Assembly: GCF_945859685.1 (NCBI RefSeq)
Contig: NC_079147.1
Location: forward strand, 91,380,315 to 91,444,314
DNA: 64,000 nucleotides
Direction: 5' to 3'
Source of the DNA: Eupeodes corollae
Lineage: Eukaryota; Arthropoda; Insecta; Diptera; Syrphidae
The notes beneath the pieces were generated by a model. It searched no databases, was not told the DNA's origin, and worked only from the letters and a program-made list of their open reading frames with translations. This document shows positions 1-12,160 of the stretch, one piece after another. Position numbers and translations under genes: made by a program. The first letter of the stretch is position 1. Every line of letters begins with the position of its first letter.

Positions 1-8
1 CGGCATTT

Positions 9-350
9 GGAGACCAAGTGTCGACCGTGCCAATTTTGGTTTGCTGGAATCAGACCATCCGTCTGACACTTATGGTGGTAATTATGCTCATTCTTTGGGG
101 ACTGGCTGTCACCCGTTCTTAGTATTTGACAAGACCGCCCGTCTGTCACCTTAGTTAAAGTGGAAAATCGACATCAATGATTATGTTTCTTTCCAAAGTA
201 CTGAGAGATTGAACCGATGGCTGATGGACCATGGTTGCCCCTCTCTCTCTCAGTAGATTGAAGGAAACACCTGTAGGAATGGAGGAGGGAGGAACAAGTA
301 TTTGGATGACGGAGAGAATGGTTCTTGTCGCGGTAATTTTTACCGTGACA
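9..350. repeat. 342-bp direct repeat, copy 1
   Basis: This block recurs at 3155-3496 at a constant offset of 3146 bases with only scattered substitutions. Within the unit a motif of the form gacc-NN-ccgtctg-N-cac occurs twice. The unit ends in a near-palindrome (ggtaatttttacc, 332-344). The inner part starts TGTC and ends GACA, as LTRs often do, but similarity to copy 2 extends 10 bases further left and no matching target duplication is visible, so an LTR call is not justified. Copy 1 is near the window edge and could extend further. Confidence 0.8.
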
Positions 351-2029
351 ATATAGCTATGTATCTTCACTTCGTCGAGATCGGGTAGGCGAAATTGTTT
401 ATTTGCGTTGCCTAGATTAAGTGGTTCTATCTCCCTTACAGCGGAATTCGGTTCGTCATTGCAGTTACATATATTATTTGGAGAAGTTGCCTTTTCATAT
501 TCATATTCCTAACAGGCTTCAGGCTTTTGTGACACCCCTTTATCTCCTCGATTGCTCTCAAAATTGTTTATGCTTTTAAAATTATAAAGTTATGCAAACA
601 AATGGTTATTATTTTTTTATTTCAAAAACCTACTGAAAAACTGAAGTGCCTTTATTTTATCTTAACTCTTAAAGTGTAATCTAAAGGTAAATTTTCGTTC
701 ACCTTCTATATTTTCACCTAAAGTGTTGCTATGTTACTATTGTCTCAATATAATCGATTGAAAGTTCAAAGGTTGTTACTCAGGAAAGAAAAACATGTAA
801 ATTTAATTTTGTCACCAAAAATACAATCTTGTTTAGAATAATCGTATCTTTCAAGGTGCGTAGGTATTTTTACCTTCTAAGGGTTTGAGAGCTTTATTTT
901 GTTGTTTATTGTCTTACTTTGTTTTTGCTTTTTAAATAAGCAGTGATATCTTCTACAGGTTGGTATCATGCTCTGATAACATATTTTGTAAAAGGGATTT
1001 CATGGTTTACATAGGCCTACAAATAGGTAAACACATTAAAGTCTTCTTCGATATCAATATAAAACAACTTATTCGACAAAAATAAAATTGTAAAAAAGCA
1101 AGTTTTTAACTAAGAAAAATTAAAGATACAAAAAAATGACACCGTTTCAGACATCGAAAATTCAATCAAACTGGGAAGTGCAAATGGAAAGGCAAAAGCT
1201 TTCTTTAAGTTTCCCTTTTGAAATTAAAATATGTAACTTTTTTTATTAAGTGTCAGATTTTAGTCAGACTTTGTACTTTTTAATATTCTAAATGAATTAA
1301 TCACCTCTATAGGAAAGGCTTACATAACCCAATAAAAAATTTTTTATCAACCTTTGATGTTTTCGAAAAGTAATAAACCCTTTTTTTTTAACTCATAAAT
1401 CAAATTCATCATGCAAGTTCAAGTGTATGGTAATTTTGTTTTTCAAGTTTTAATAAAACCTTTGCATGGAAGAAGAACATTGAAGAGATGAACGTCGAGT
1501 TTTGATGGAAGGAGCTTTCATATTGATTGGAATGGTACCTCGTATGCTCGTAACTCGTACTCTATTCATCATCACTTTGTTTCTTTTTCATATACGATAC
1601 GTAGATACGTTTTCCTTTTTAACTTTACCCTTCCTATAAGACCTAAGCCCTTAGGTTGCATGGAAATGGGAAAACATATTAGAAGAAATTAAGATACGTT
1701 CTACGTATCCATTATTTATATTGAATTTTTACTTAAAAGCCGTTTGAGCATTATTTGATGGAGAGACGATTATCTCAAAGTTAAAAATTTCATTTAAATT
1801 GAATCCGTAGATTTTGAATATTCGGTTTCGGTTTGAGAATGTGTATTTTTGTTTATGAAGACAGAGTAATATTCTGAAAGATTTTAAAGAAATCATTTTA
1901 AATGGAACTAACACGAAGTAAGCTACTAATTTTCTGTGATTTGAGGAAAGGAACATCACACAAACAATAATGATAAATATTGTTGAATTAATAAATATTA
2001 GAGATGTTCAAATGGTAGACATGTGCATT
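351..2029. other. A+T-rich spacer, no gene seen
   Basis: No open frame with recognisable protein similarity. The sequence is A+T-rich with many homopolymer runs. The short frames present look like chance frames. Confidence 0.6.
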
Positions 2030-2600
2030 CAAGAGGACATAAGCATTCACAGGTTTTTTCTCAAAACCCACCTCTGTCTACCAACTCCTACTCTCACCTG
2101 CCCTTGGTGAACATCGGGTGCCTAGTACCTCAACTGGAGATCGGGTTCTAACCCCAGTGGAAGTCGTTGGGTAAAGCAAACGAAAGAGGCGGGAGAGGTG
2201 TTTCCGCTAAGGCACCTCTGCTTTCATCCAGACGGCAGTGGAGGAATTTACAAGTTGGAATCAACGGTGGCGTCTACAGTTCGAGTTAGGTTGAACTACT
2301 TAGTGAACACCTTATAGCGCTACTACGAAATATTCGAAGATCCGGCCTTTAAAGAACGGTTACCAACTTGCCCTTGAAGTTAAATCAAGGACCTTCTACT
2401 TCAAGGTTAGGTGCCTTCATAGACCACGTGTAGCAGAAGAATTAGCGGAGGCACTAGACTGTTATAAAGCAGACATCACCTCCATCCAAGAAATAGGATA
2501 GGATGTACCGGGCAGAAAGAGGATGAAAAATTGCAATCGAAACTGCAAGGGAAAACCAACTTGTAAGCGTCTTTGTCATTGGAGCCAAACTTACAAAGCT
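2030..2600 (+). mobile_element. Degenerate 5' fragment of the RTE-like LINE
   Basis: Around 2425-2560 the sequence is clearly related to the endonuclease start of the two nearly complete RTE-like elements at 46.2-49.2 kb and 51.0-53.9 kb. The shared stretch corresponds to the residues around RPRAAEELAEAL and ADITAIQE, but stops and frameshifts are present (for example the codons after the Q-E pair). The fragment is more G+C-rich than its surroundings back to about 2030. That upstream part has no counterpart in the two long copies, which may mean older family members carried a longer 5' region. No function is expected. Confidence 0.65.
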
Positions 2601-3154
2601 TACAAAAAAGTGAGTTCCCAGACTTTTTCCAAGCCTGGATGAACCCTTTTTCTTCAAATACCCAGTGCTTTCAGCAACTCAGTGACTTGGGTTTCGGTCG
2701 CGTCATTTTTTTCAGCAGCGCTCAGCTTGTTTGCGTGAGTCTGCCAACAACGCAGTTGCGAACCCAGAAGTCTTCTCTTCCTGAATTCACCGCGCTTTAC
2801 TCTGACTTGTAGAGTGCGGGAATGCAGTGGGTGCATTCAGCCACCTAACATCCCCGATTCAATTTTGAATGAAAGAGAAACCTTGGAACTCAAGAAATTT
2901 GATTGTTCACACTTTGCATTATTCCCCACCGATATTTCCCAGCAAAACAAATATAATTGTGGAAACTTGATGGAAATTAGTAAGTTTCGATTAATAACAA
3001 TTGTGGGAAGAGAAATGTGGCAGAAGTTTGCTACACGCGTTTTAAAGTTATTTCGTTTGACTTTCGCGCAGATTTGGGGAAATAGGGACTTTCGTTATCG
3101 TTCCATCTTGTACATTTAAGTATAATGAGGGTGTAAAAGTTGGGCTTGAAGATC
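2601..3154. other. Unassigned moderately G+C-rich stretch
   Basis: Lies between the RTE fragment and the second 342-bp repeat. A minus-strand frame at 2654-2836 has an unusual, gene-like composition (ending TQVTELLKALGI), but I do not recognise it and it has no supporting exons. A decayed gene or transposon piece is possible. Confidence 0.3.
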
Positions 3155-3496
3155 GGAGACCAAGTGTCGACCGTGCCAATTTTGGTTTACTGGAGTCAGA
3201 CCATCCGTCTGACACTTATGGTGGTAATTATGCTCATTCTTTGGGGACTGGCTGTCACCCGTTCTTAGTATTTGACAAGACCGCCCGTCTGTCACCTTAG
3301 TTAAAGTGGAAAATCGACATCAATGATTATGTTTCTTTCCAAAGTACTGAGAGAGTGAACCGATGGCTGATGGACCATGGCTGCCCCTCTCTCTCTCAAT
3401 AGATTGTAGGAAACACCTGTAGGAATGGAGGAGGGAGGGACAAGTATTTGGATGACGGAGAGAATGGTTCTTGTCGCTGAAATTTTTACCGTGACA
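3155..3496. repeat. 342-bp direct repeat, copy 2
   Basis: Second copy of the unit at 9-350, same orientation, no net insertion or deletion between the copies. After this copy the sequences diverge immediately. Confidence 0.8.
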
Positions 3497-6400
3497 CAGT
3501 AGTTGTGTTTTAGACGTTATGCTGTAGTTAAGCGATCCATTTTCGTACTTTCAACTGAAAAAGAAAATTGGTTTAACAACTTCGTTTGACAGATGTCGAA
3601 CTTAAGCTCTATACTTTTGAAACTGCAAATGGATAACCCGCTGAATATATATATATATTAAATTTAAAATAATTTCATGCATCAAAGAATTTTTGTAAAG
3701 TCTGGTAAAATGTTTAGAAAAATCTAATTGAGAAGTTTTTTGACAAAAATCAAACAAATACTGCTCGACTCGGTACCAACTAAACTATTATTGTCCTTAA
3801 ATTAGTTTTATCTTATAAAATATAAAACATTTTGTAAACAAATGCAACAGATAGTTTTATTTTTATAAAAACAAAAATCTATCAAAATACTTCGCTGATT
3901 TTCGCCCCGAATACCTCGGGAATAAATTAAAGTATTGACTTCAAATGATTTCGTTTCTTTAAAAAATCCCAATTAAATAGGTAAAAATTGGTTTTCGCCT
4001 AAAAATCTCGGGAAAAAGAAAAGATAAATCAAACTTATTTGTCATATTATTGTTATTCATTTTGGCTATTTTTTTAGAAAAATCCAATAAGTAAACAACT
4101 TATCTTACAAAACACGACAACCTACAAAAGCAACACAAAAGTGGTAGGAAATGGTATTACAAGAGCAAAGAACGATATTGACTTCAAAACTTTTTTATTT
4201 TATTTTACACAAAATGTTAATATTAGTGTTTTGTTTAAATTTTAAAAATATTGGCAGACGATCACAAATGGGAATTTATCAGTGTGGGCCACATCCTCTA
4301 GTCTCTTTTGTATCTTTAATTTTGTCAAGGTATGAATTCAATGAGTTTTAAAAGATGGTAATTTGGTATCGAACCCTAAATAAAAAGGCAATCCTATGTC
4401 AGTTATTCTATGATTCCACAACGTACCTACTAAAAAATCCTAACCTTTTGAATTTGAGTACCAATAGACTTGGGTTAAAATGGATTTTACATATACACGC
4501 ATAAATTGTCATGGATTTTTTTATGACTAAGCAATGTAGGTACTCAAGTCAATTTAGAAGATATTTAAAAAAGTAAAAAGTACTTCAGCAACATAAAAAA
4601 AACATCTGAATAAAAGAAAACTCAAGGTACCATGCAGCTTCAATAAGAAGCCAACCCTTCACCACAGGCAACCTGGACCTTCTATGTAAAGTATAAGCCT
4701 CGTTCGATGTTTCAGTTCCATATAGAAAATACGCAAAAACCAAATTCAAAGGTTCCTTGTAAATCGACATGAAACGAATAAAGGTACATATTTTGACAAT
4801 TTATCCAGGTTTCAAATTGTCGTTTTTTATACCTATCTGATTTATTCTGAGGTTGAAAGGTAAAGATAAAGACATCCATATGCGAAGTCTAAACTCAATT
4901 TAATTCATGGAAAGGGTGTTATTTTATTCCCTTTGTAGACGAGTTATCAAACCTTTAAAAAGCAAATAAAGACCTAAACAAGTATCAAAATGTATCCATG
5001 AGCCCTTCCTTTTGCTTTTCAAAAGCTTTATCTTAAATGTATTATGGTTTTAACGGGGTTAGCACCAAAAGTAAATTAATGTTTGTTTGACAATTTTGTT
5101 AAACAGAAAAGGGTTTCCAAGCAATTATAGGGCGAAAGAAATTGTTCATACGTTGCCACCTAATATTGAATTGAAAATTCAAAAACCAAAGGTTCTGAAA
5201 ACCTTTGTGTAAAGGTCGGTTTCTGCTATGGTAAAATAAACATAAATATAGACCAGGGAAAAATAAATTCAAGTTTTTAGAGTTTTTGTAAATATTGTCA
5301 CCTTTATTTGGTATTTTTTTTTCTTTGTTATAGGGATTTTTCTTAAAAACTTTTAAGGCAGATAAGTTTGTTTTTGACTTTTGGAACTTTTGAATTGGTA
5401 CTTTTATCTATCTTGAAAGAGATGAAGGTTTGTTTATATACAAAATTTAAAATTCTTATAAAGACGCATCCGAATTCCCTGCTTGGGCGCCAATTAAGTT
5501 TAAATTGGAATTCCACTGAATTATATCCTAAAGAAAATGTAGAATCGAATAACAGTTCCAATTTATTTGTCAAAATGTGCAGTCATCATAATTGGATCAA
5601 TTAAAATGTTTTGCAAGCTTTCAATCTATTGTGGAATTGGGTGAATCCGATCCTAGATTCAATTACACGGTATTTGCCTCCTCACACATTTCGGGGAATC
5701 ATGAGTACCATAATCCTAAATCTCCAAAGCTCCCGTAATTCCATACACTCGTACCCGTTTTTGTACATATATCAAACTATCCATAACTGTGCACTGGTTT
5801 TGGGATGTTGGGAATTAAGTTTAGGTACCTATATAGGTACTCGTACTAATCCTGGGTTTGTAATTTGTAACTTCACGTACGTGTAAAATAAATCAAATTG
5901 CTTGAAATATTAAATTCGTTTGGGTTTTGTGTTTCAGACAGTCAAGTGCCGCAAGAGCAGGTATTTTAGAAATCACTTTTATACTGCAGGATTACTAGCT
6001 ATATATTACATACGAAGTAAGAGGATTAAGGCTTTGTTAAGTTATCTCTATATACTTGAGGTACAATCTATACAATTATACTTTAAGTGGGAAAATAAAC
6101 CTCTTAGCTAATATTATGGAAAGCCGCTTAGAGTTTTAGTAATTGAATGTCACAATCGACCTTAAACATTGTTTTTCAGGAAGAAAAAAGAAGGATCCAA
6201 TTTACAAACATGGGGGTCCCTTATTTGTATAAAGATTACATAAAAAAATAACTGAAAAAAATTATTTTGTTTACAAAGAGTCTTGAATACGACCAAAAAT
6301 GATAAAAAAATCCATAGGTGTCCTAAAAAAAAAAAAACAGTTTGTAATTTAAGAAACTTCAAAAAGTTTGGATTTTTATAATGACAAATTAACTAAATGT

Positions 6401-6788
6401 TAAAAACAATGGGCCAAAGTCTTAAACACCCTAAAGGGCTTAAAAATAGCCTCCGAACATGTAAAGTGAAAGCAAACACATTTAAACGGACCTAGTAATT
6501 GCTGAAATACACACAAATTACAAAGGTAAAACCTCGGGTAAAGAAAGAAAGTTTGCCTTACCACCAATGCACATAAAGCATATTTCTTCACAAAAAATGA
6601 AGTGATACAAGTACTTGTAATTTCGGTAAAAAACAAGCCTACGATTTATAATTCAGTCTTTAGATTTTTAACCAGGAGAGTAAAATTCTTTATAATCCAG
6701 CTGTTGAAAGAAATTTGCTTAGTAGATGCTATTTGGATTAAGCAAATTGCTAAAAGTTAAGTAGCTATCCTGTGATTTTAAATTTATC
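3497..6788. other. A+T-rich spacer, no gene seen
   Basis: Several short frames on both strands, none with recognisable domains or a convincing start. Apart from the short R-end fragment near 4262, nothing here resembles other parts of the window. Could be intronic or intergenic host DNA. Confidence 0.5.
4262..4310 (-). repeat. Fragment of the R repeat left end
   Basis: On the minus strand this reads close to the conserved left end of the R repeat (gcccacactgataa followed by ttcccat), as seen at 15345, 23240 and 42960. Only the terminal few tens of bases are recognisable. Confidence 0.4.
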
Positions 6789-6799
6789 TAAATGATCGT

Positions 6800-7074
6800 A
6801 GTACGCCTGGCGTGATGGTTAGTTCGTTGGACTGTCATACTAAAGGTCTTGGGTTCGAACCCTGCCTATGTCATCTAAAGCTTTTTTTCATAGGTACTGC
6901 CGCGAGGAATTGACAACATCTCTAAAAGTAATTCTTATCTTTCTCAAATAAGCCGTTCGGGCTCAGCTTAAATGGTGGATGGTTTTCTCCATCCCTGATA
7001 CAAGTAATCGTACACGGAAATAGTCTAGAAATGTAAGTCTCAATGGACTGTTGTGAAACACAATTTATTTTATT
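6800..7074 (+). mobile_element. tRNA-derived SINE, copy 1
   Basis: The 5' head has an RNA polymerase III promoter layout: an A-box-like tggcgtgatggttag and a perfect B box gggttcgaaccc. The anticodon-loop equivalent reads ctgtcat, pointing to an Asp tRNA (GUC) origin. The body contains tcaaataagccgttcgg and the 3' end is attgt-rich followed by a TTTA-type tail. Imperfect 11-base target duplications (taaatgatcgt at 6789-6799, taactgatcgt at 7075-7085) bracket it. It is transcribed by Pol III and depends on a LINE for movement; see the shared 3' end with the RTE-like LINE. Confidence 0.8.
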
Positions 7075-7339
7075 TAACTGATCGTTTTAAATTAGCTTTA
7101 TCATCTATCCAAAATACTTCTTAAAATGGTTGAAATTGTTTTTGGATTAAAATATTGTGCGCAATATAAATATATTGATCTTAAACTTACTTCATTTTCA
7201 AACAATATTGTTGGTAACATTTAGTCAAATTTGCAGACAAAATCATTTGACATTTTTTTTACAAAATTACTTCCAACATTTATAAAACTTTTTTCTGTGG
7301 GTTGGACTTTTTTATTTCTTATTTCGTTTCAATTTAATG

Positions 7340-8465
7340 TTAAAAATACAGACTACACAGAAAAGTTAAAAAAATTAGTGCAACTGGCTTATTAGACAGA
7401 ATATTATTTGTAAACAAAATTCTAAAACAACGAAAGGCATGAAACATTGCGGCGGTTTTCGGTGATGTAAATGTTTTGGTTCTACTTCTATCGCCTAACA
7501 TAATTTTCAAAGTTCTTTTTTGGATCCTATTTAAAAGACTCAAAATTGTTTTAGGAAAACCTGCCAAATATGTAAGTAATATCCAAGTTTTGGACGAATG
7601 AGGGCTTTTTTAATTACATCCAGATCACAAGGGATAACAAATTTCTTGCATCTTCGGAGAAATCTTAAGCACCTTTCAGCGCTTTTGGCAAAATCGAATA
7701 TGTGATCATTCCATAAGAATTGATCTATGATACACCTACTGAAAGTTGCTTAGTTTCCTACATGCAAGAGTCGTTCATGGATAGCATAGCAGGATCGGAG
7801 GTGGGTTATACTTTAATGACAGCAGACAGAATTGAATTTTTTGAAGCATTAAATTCTACACTTTTTTTGATTCCCTATTGGACATTCCTGTTAAAATCGG
7901 AATTTAATGAGTTTATCATACGCTGCCGTTAAAGTTCCACATACGAAGGACAAGTATGTGAATTTAGAAACGAATATGAAAAGCTGAGGGTACAGCAAAA
8001 CAGTTTAATGGATTAGAAGTGTTGGACAAAAATATGCGGAAGAGTGTCGAAAGGAAAATGGAGCCCTCGGATACACCAGCATGATGAGTTTCGGATTCAA
8101 AATCATCCAATAGAACTTGTATTGAACAGTTCGAAAGGTAGAGTCTAATCGAAAGAAGAAAAGATTCATCAATACCAAATGCACGCATTTTCGATAAGAG
8201 AGCTTTGTGCCAAACTCTATCAAGGGTTTTTTTTAAAAATCAAGTGCAATCATCTTACTTTCTCTCAAAGGATGTAAAAATGTGTTCCACTGTTCGGTAA
8301 AGTGAACCATGAGATATTCAGTGGAGCTATTGCTACAAAAACCATACTGCCGGTCATTAAGAACCTGATGATTAATCAGCGTGTCCATGATTTTGGAAAG
8401 AAGCGACGTGAGTGCTATTGGACGATAGCTGAAGGGGAAATAAGATTCTTTTTTTAACGGACATG
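7340..8465 (-). mobile_element. Jockey/CR1-type LINE remnant (copy H)
   Basis: Minus-strand frames, broken by stops and frameshifts, match the reverse transcriptase of the elements at 31607-33927 and 34990-36017. Recognisable pieces include SYRPIALTSLLSKIMD with a following QYGF (RT blocks, about 8250-8450), then a damaged equivalent of the GVPQGS block and a CFA(DD) block mutated to CFAVPS near 7970-8190. The C-terminal part continues to about 7340. The catalytic site is destroyed, so this copy is dead. Family placement is by motif only. Confidence 0.7.
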
Positions 8466-9390
8466 CTGAACAAATATTTGATGAAATGGTATGATTTTGA
8501 AATATGTTTTTTACTTGCGACATATAGGAACTATATGGCAAGTTTTGCATTCGTGCAAAATTTCGAACTCGAGATTTTAATCAAACATGATATTACGATG
8601 GTAGAAAAGTCGAAAAAAGTGGGTCCCGCGATTCCGTCCGGTCGGTTTTGTCTGTCTGTCCACGCTCCTACAGCCTAAACCATTGGGTCGATTGAGTTCA
8701 AACTTGGAAGTTAAGGTTTTGAGCAGATTCGCGTTAGGCGTTTTTTTTCATTTTTTTTTTAAGATCAAAACTAACAGTGGCCCCCATACAATTTTTTTAG
8801 TCAAAAAGCGAAAAATCGAATTTTCTCAAAAACAAACCGATAGATTTTTTTTTAAATTTTCTCTAAAATTTTATTTTTTAACTTGGCTTCTTTTTCTAAG
8901 AAAACCATATTTTTGTATTGCTCAGGAAAAGTACCGCTCATAGAACCGTTATTTTGTTTTTTAATTTTCTCAGTAACCTATGAACTGATTTTAATAATTT
9001 TTTTTTCTGAATAAGCTCCTATATTGCTTCAACAATATTTGATTAACAAAAATGCAATTTTTAATTCTTTAGATTTTTTAAAAAATATTGAATTTTTATT
9101 TTTCAAAACTCTATATCTCAAAAACGGGTCAACAATTTTTTACGAAATTCAAACGTAAGACGTATATTTACAATCACTAAATAACTGCATTCCAAAAATA
9201 TTTTTAGAACAAAATTGAAAAATTTTATATATAAAAAATTAATTTAAAAAAAAAACGCTCTAACGATTTTCAAAATAAAAATTTAAAAATCAACGGTTTT
9301 TTTATTTATAAAATGGCATTTAAATTTTTGAAGACAAACTTATTTTTCAGATAAAATTTTGAATCTTAAAATATTATTTTTTTAATTATT
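8466..9390 (+). repeat. A+T-rich interspersed repeat
   Basis: Starts with a moderately G+C stretch (tgtctgtctgtccacgctcc near 8650) and continues into poly-T/poly-A-rich sequence. A phrase near 9310 (aaatggcattt, then gaagacaaacttattttt) recurs in similar form near 10745, so it is repetitive here. No coding capacity seen. Confidence 0.4.
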
Positions 9391-10689
9391 TTTAGTGTGC
9401 ATGAGCCCGAAAGAGCGCATTATTTTGACAAAATTGTAATAACATTCCTATCTTTCATCCAAATAAATGCATTTGGTACACATTTATATTTAATCAACAA
9501 TCTATTTTAAAGAGTCTATCAAGAAGTATTATCTTAGTAACTTTGTGTATGTGATTTTAAAATATTATTCTTTACGAATAAGGTTGTTTCACACATGATT
9601 TACTGGCCTTCGCCTATATAAAAAAATAAATACTTAGTACCTACAAGAAAAAGAAACTGGCCAGAGAGAGTAGGTACCTATATGTATTTTCTATTAGAAT
9701 CACTTTTTCAACGCATACACATTGTACCTATTATAAAGGTATTACGTACAACTTCTACAACTACTGCTTACGTGTCACTTCTTAACTATAATCCAAAACG
9801 CACAAGAGCCTGACTGTAAACAACACATGAACAGCAATTTCTTGTACTTGTTCTTATGATTGTTTTTTTTTTAAATTTAGTGAAAAAAATAGACTGAACG
9901 TAATAACTCCATATGTTTGCGCTGAAAACTTAAGAAGGAATGTAATATGTACCTTCAAGCCACCAATAACATTCCTTCATTATCATCATAAACATGTCCT
10001 TATCTATCTGTCTGCATAAAGCTAAGCACGCCAAGTGAACTATTCTATGGTCGTTTTAGACATCTACCTGCTACCTAACTACACAACCAATAGGCGATCG
10101 CCTTACAATTTAAACATTCATGGTCTGCCTCTTTCTTATCTTATTTATTTTCCATCCTCGTTCTTCTAATATGAAATTACAATAAAGCTATCTAAAGGAA
10201 AAAAGCTTTTAGGGAACAAGTTGAATCTATATGAATCGCATTGTAGCTTTATAGATAATAGAAACCATTCTTCATATACAAAGATCGTACACAAGTACTC
10301 GTAAAAGCAGACTTATGAATGTAAATAAAAACAAATATCGGTAAAAGATCCTAAACAGCTGCAAATGTTTGTTTCATCCCCTTATTAGATACAATATTAA
10401 GCCTTTTTGTTTGTTATATAAAGTGCATTGATATAAATAAAACAAAAACAGATTCATCAACCTTGATATGGAAGCTCTTTATGTGAAAACATATACGAGT
10501 ATAGACTCAAATAAAATGAAGGAAATTGTGTTGACTTTTTGGGTCGAACATTAATTATCTCCCTTATTTTGCTGGCTGCTTATGGGAATGCAAATATTAT
10601 TTTTCTCTCGCTCCCGCTGAATTTCTCCACTTTCGATACTAACGCCACGCCAACGACTCGGCATCTGGTCGCCCTAAAAGTTTCTGCTC
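9391..10689. other. A+T-rich spacer, no gene seen
   Basis: No recognisable protein or RNA gene. The stretch around 10600-10700 is somewhat richer in G+C but I could not assign it. Confidence 0.45.
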
Positions 10690-12160
10690 ATGAGAGTACT
10701 ATGGTTTTTATATACAAAGATCGTGCTGTTTTTTTGACAATTCAAATGGCATTTATATCTTTGAAGCCAAACTTATTTTACAGGTGTATTTTTGAATCTC
10801 ATATAAGTACTTTTTTAAACAGACTCTTTGCATACAGAAGCAAGTTCGTGCGACCTAGTCGTGCATTTTATTTAAATAAGAGCTTTAGTCGAAATAGTGA
10901 AAATTTGTATTCTTTATGTAAACAAATACAGATTGGATTTTTCGTAAAACAATATCTTTACAACTCAGCACCGAATAAAATTAATTTGAAGTCAAAACCC
11001 TCAATTATTCACTTTTTACTAGGTTTTTGTAATGGTTTTATTTTTCGTAAAAAAAAATATTCGATTATTCTAAAATTTTGTATTAGCTGAAAATTGTTTA
11101 AAGTCAACATCTTAAATTTTCGAAAACACATTAAACTAAAAAATTAATTTTCACCTATTTTTTGTATTTTGGTTTAGGATTTATTTTTTGTTAATAGATG
11201 TCAAAATCGTTATTCTTCGTTCCAAAAATTATTTTGGAGATCATTTTTTTTCAGGTTTTTGTATTATAAAAAACATTAATTATTTTTTTTCGAGATGAAA
11301 CGTCACAATATGTTGTATACAATTTAGTTCAAGTCGCTAGAGTTATTGGTTCGTGAGATATTTTGAGTCAACAATTTTTTGAAAGTCAGTCCTTTAACTT
11401 TTTATTTTCTTATCGTGTTTCATAGAAATTAACTGCAATCAATTTGAATTTATAAATTGAAAATATTGAAATTTGTCAACATTTCAAGTTCTCTAGAATC
11501 CAAATCAATGTTTCTAGAGACAGTTCTTTGTATATGTGTCTTCGGTCATCTCACGAATCAGCAGTTTCAAAAAAATAAATTTGGTATAATAAAACATTAA
11601 AGATGTCCTGAACGGATTTTCATTTTATTTTTTGTAATTTTTTTTTAAAAAGCAACTCTGAGAATAGTGACAATTTAGTTCATCCCAAATAACTTGCAAA
11701 CGAAGTGGTACCGCCTCTAATTAAATTTTGTTTTACTCTTGGAGACGTTATACAGAATTTCTATGAACTTAAAAATACTTTAAATTATAATTTTTATGTA
11801 ACTCAAAGAAACTGAAAACTAATATTTTTCACCTATAGTATATTCCAACTCAAAAATAATTGTAAACGCCATAGAATATGTTGTTTCTAGTATTTATTTT
11901 TTTTTCTAACAAAAAATCCAAATAAGAAAGGATGATGATTTTTTTTTAAATATCAAGTTGACAATTATTTTTATAAAACAAAATCTAAAAAGGAATAAGT
12001 ACATAAAAATTGATAAAACAAAGTAAATAAAATATTAATGGTAGCACTTATTTAGATATCTTTAAAAATGTTTAACTTAAAGCAATACTTAAAATTTGAC
12101 TAACAGAAATTGTAAATTAATTTTTATTAAATGAATCAATGGGAAGTTATTAGTGTTTAA
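10690..12160 (+). repeat. Diverged R-like A+T-rich repeat
   Basis: Contains phrases also present in the R copy at 15340-16350, in the same order: ttcttcgtt followed by caaaaatt, then gtcacaatat, then caagtcgctagagtta and ttcgtgagatatttt. Much more diverged than the other copies; ends are uncertain. Confidence 0.4.

Noticed and set aside
9..3496. LTR pair of a short retrotransposon
   Set aside because: Similarity extends beyond the TGTC start, no target duplication is seen, and no Gag-Pol, primer site or purine tract lies between the copies.
6800..6870. Possible true tRNA gene
   Set aside because: A and B boxes are present but the stems do not pair well, and the same head is followed by the SINE body in three places.
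10539..11090. 183-codon open frame on the plus strand
   Set aside because: Starts at TTG, has no recognisable domain, and its second half overlaps A+T-rich repeat sequence shared with 9.3 kb. Most likely a chance frame.
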